Shown piece by piece: positions 5,628 through 5,911 of a DNA stretch of 5,911 nt. Under the pieces are notes generated by a model, which saw only the letters and a program-made list of their open reading frames with translations, did no database searches and was not told the DNA's origin. The DNA lies in the NCBI GenBank assembly GCA_030837425.1, contig JAUPLJ010000034.1:1-5911 (forward strand), given 5' to 3'. The first letter of the stretch is position 1. Every line of letters starts with the position of its first letter. A program made the position numbers and the translations under genes. The DNA comes from Patescibacteria group bacterium (lineage in GTDB: Bacteria > Patescibacteriota > Minisyncoccia > Phycocordibacterales > UBA5272).

Positions 5628-5911
5628 ATGAAACTTCTATCTATTGAGACCAGCTGTGATGAGACGGCCATTGCCATAATGGATTTTGAAAAGAGCCAGA
5701 AAGAAGAGATTAAATTCAACGTCTTATCAAACCATGTATTATCTCAAATAAATATCCATAGAGAATTTGGTGGAGTATTTCCTATGCTTGCAAAAAGAGA
5801 GCATGCAAAAAATATTGTTAGAATTTTTACTGAATGCATTAAAGAAGCTGAAATTTATCAAGAAAAAAAAGAATTAAAAGATGAATTTAATTTAGAAAAG
5901 ATAGAAGAAGT
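5628..5911 (+). CDS. tsaD: tRNA t6A37 threonylcarbamoyltransferase TsaD, 5' part (runs off right edge)
   Basis: The first 94 codons of TsaD (also Gcp/YgjD), the ASKHA-fold enzyme that, with TsaB and TsaE, transfers threonylcarbamoyl from threonylcarbamoyl-AMP to A37 of tRNAs reading ANN codons. The start MKLLSIETSCDETAIAI is the family's hallmark phosphate-binding segment. It is followed by VLSNHVLSQINIHREFGGVFP (residues 33-53) and a KREHAKNI section in place of the common (S/A)RxHxxNI. The metal-binding HxxxH motif, expected beyond residue 100, is outside the window. Residues about 75-94 form a charged stretch (IYQEKKELKDEFNLEKIEE) longer than the usual short linker to the next conserved motif. 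The start fits the family exactly. A TATAAT lies 15 nt upstream and no Shine-Dalgarno site is present. The gene diverges from the lysozyme-like gene. Confidence 0.95.
   Translation, partial: MKLLSIETSCDETAIAIMDFEKSQKEEIKFNVLSNHVLSQINIHREFGGVFPMLAKREHAKNIVRIFTECIKEAEIYQEKKELKDEFNLEKIEE

Noticed and set aside
1..5911. Possible UGA recoding, as in some candidate phyla
   Set aside because: No in-frame TGA occurs in any gene and the complete genes stop at TAA or TAG. The window gives no evidence for reassigned UGA, though it cannot exclude it.
1..5911. A new multi-gene defence, mobile or biosynthetic system
   Set aside because: Every gene is a recognisable housekeeping or cell-envelope family except for the SDR's unknown substrate. 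No repeats of CRISPR type, transposase, integrase or attachment site were seen.

Overview
The window is AT-rich, roughly two-thirds A+T by eye, and densely packed, with short intergenic gaps. It looks like ordinary bacterial housekeeping sequence. Several traits suggest Patescibacteria/CPR, probably the Parcubacteria side: the low GC, a MurF-like ligase without its N-terminal domain, a SecA with a long charged insertion in its first nucleotide-binding domain, a small membrane-anchored lysozyme/glucosaminidase-like protein, and start codons without good Shine-Dalgarno sites. This placement is inferred from protein style, not from a marker gene comparison. Stop codons are TAG (secA) and TAA (the other three complete genes). 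No coding frame needs TGA as a sense codon.

Layout, left to right. On the minus strand lies the 5' part of a MurF-like Mur ligase (1-665, running off the left edge), preceded by complete secA (682-3306) and a short-chain dehydrogenase (SDR, 3441-4142). A 61-bp divergent promoter region follows, then tRNA-Val(GAC) on the plus strand (4204-4276). Seven bases later, convergent with the tRNA, is rlmH on the minus strand (4284-4760). A Rho-independent terminator comes next, then a membrane-anchored lysozyme-like protein on the minus strand (4842-5441). A 186-bp divergent intergenic region holds hairpins and TTAAC half-sites. tsaD begins on the plus strand at 5628 and runs off the right edge.

Functions. 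Two genes act on peptidoglycan (the MurF-like synthase and the lysozyme-like enzyme). One drives protein export (SecA). Three belong to the translation apparatus: tRNA-Val, RlmH methylating 23S rRNA helix 69, and TsaD making t6A37 in ANN-reading tRNAs. The SDR has no visible pathway partner. There is no obvious multi-gene accessory system, CRISPR array, insertion sequence or defence locus.

The most notable signal is regulatory. Good -10 boxes, two of them with the extended TGn element, lie only 10-15 nt before the start codons of the MurF-like gene, SDR, rlmH and tsaD. This predicts leaders of about 4-9 nt and Shine-Dalgarno-independent initiation. By contrast, secA and the lysozyme-like gene appear to have leaders of about 100 nt or slightly less containing inverted repeats.
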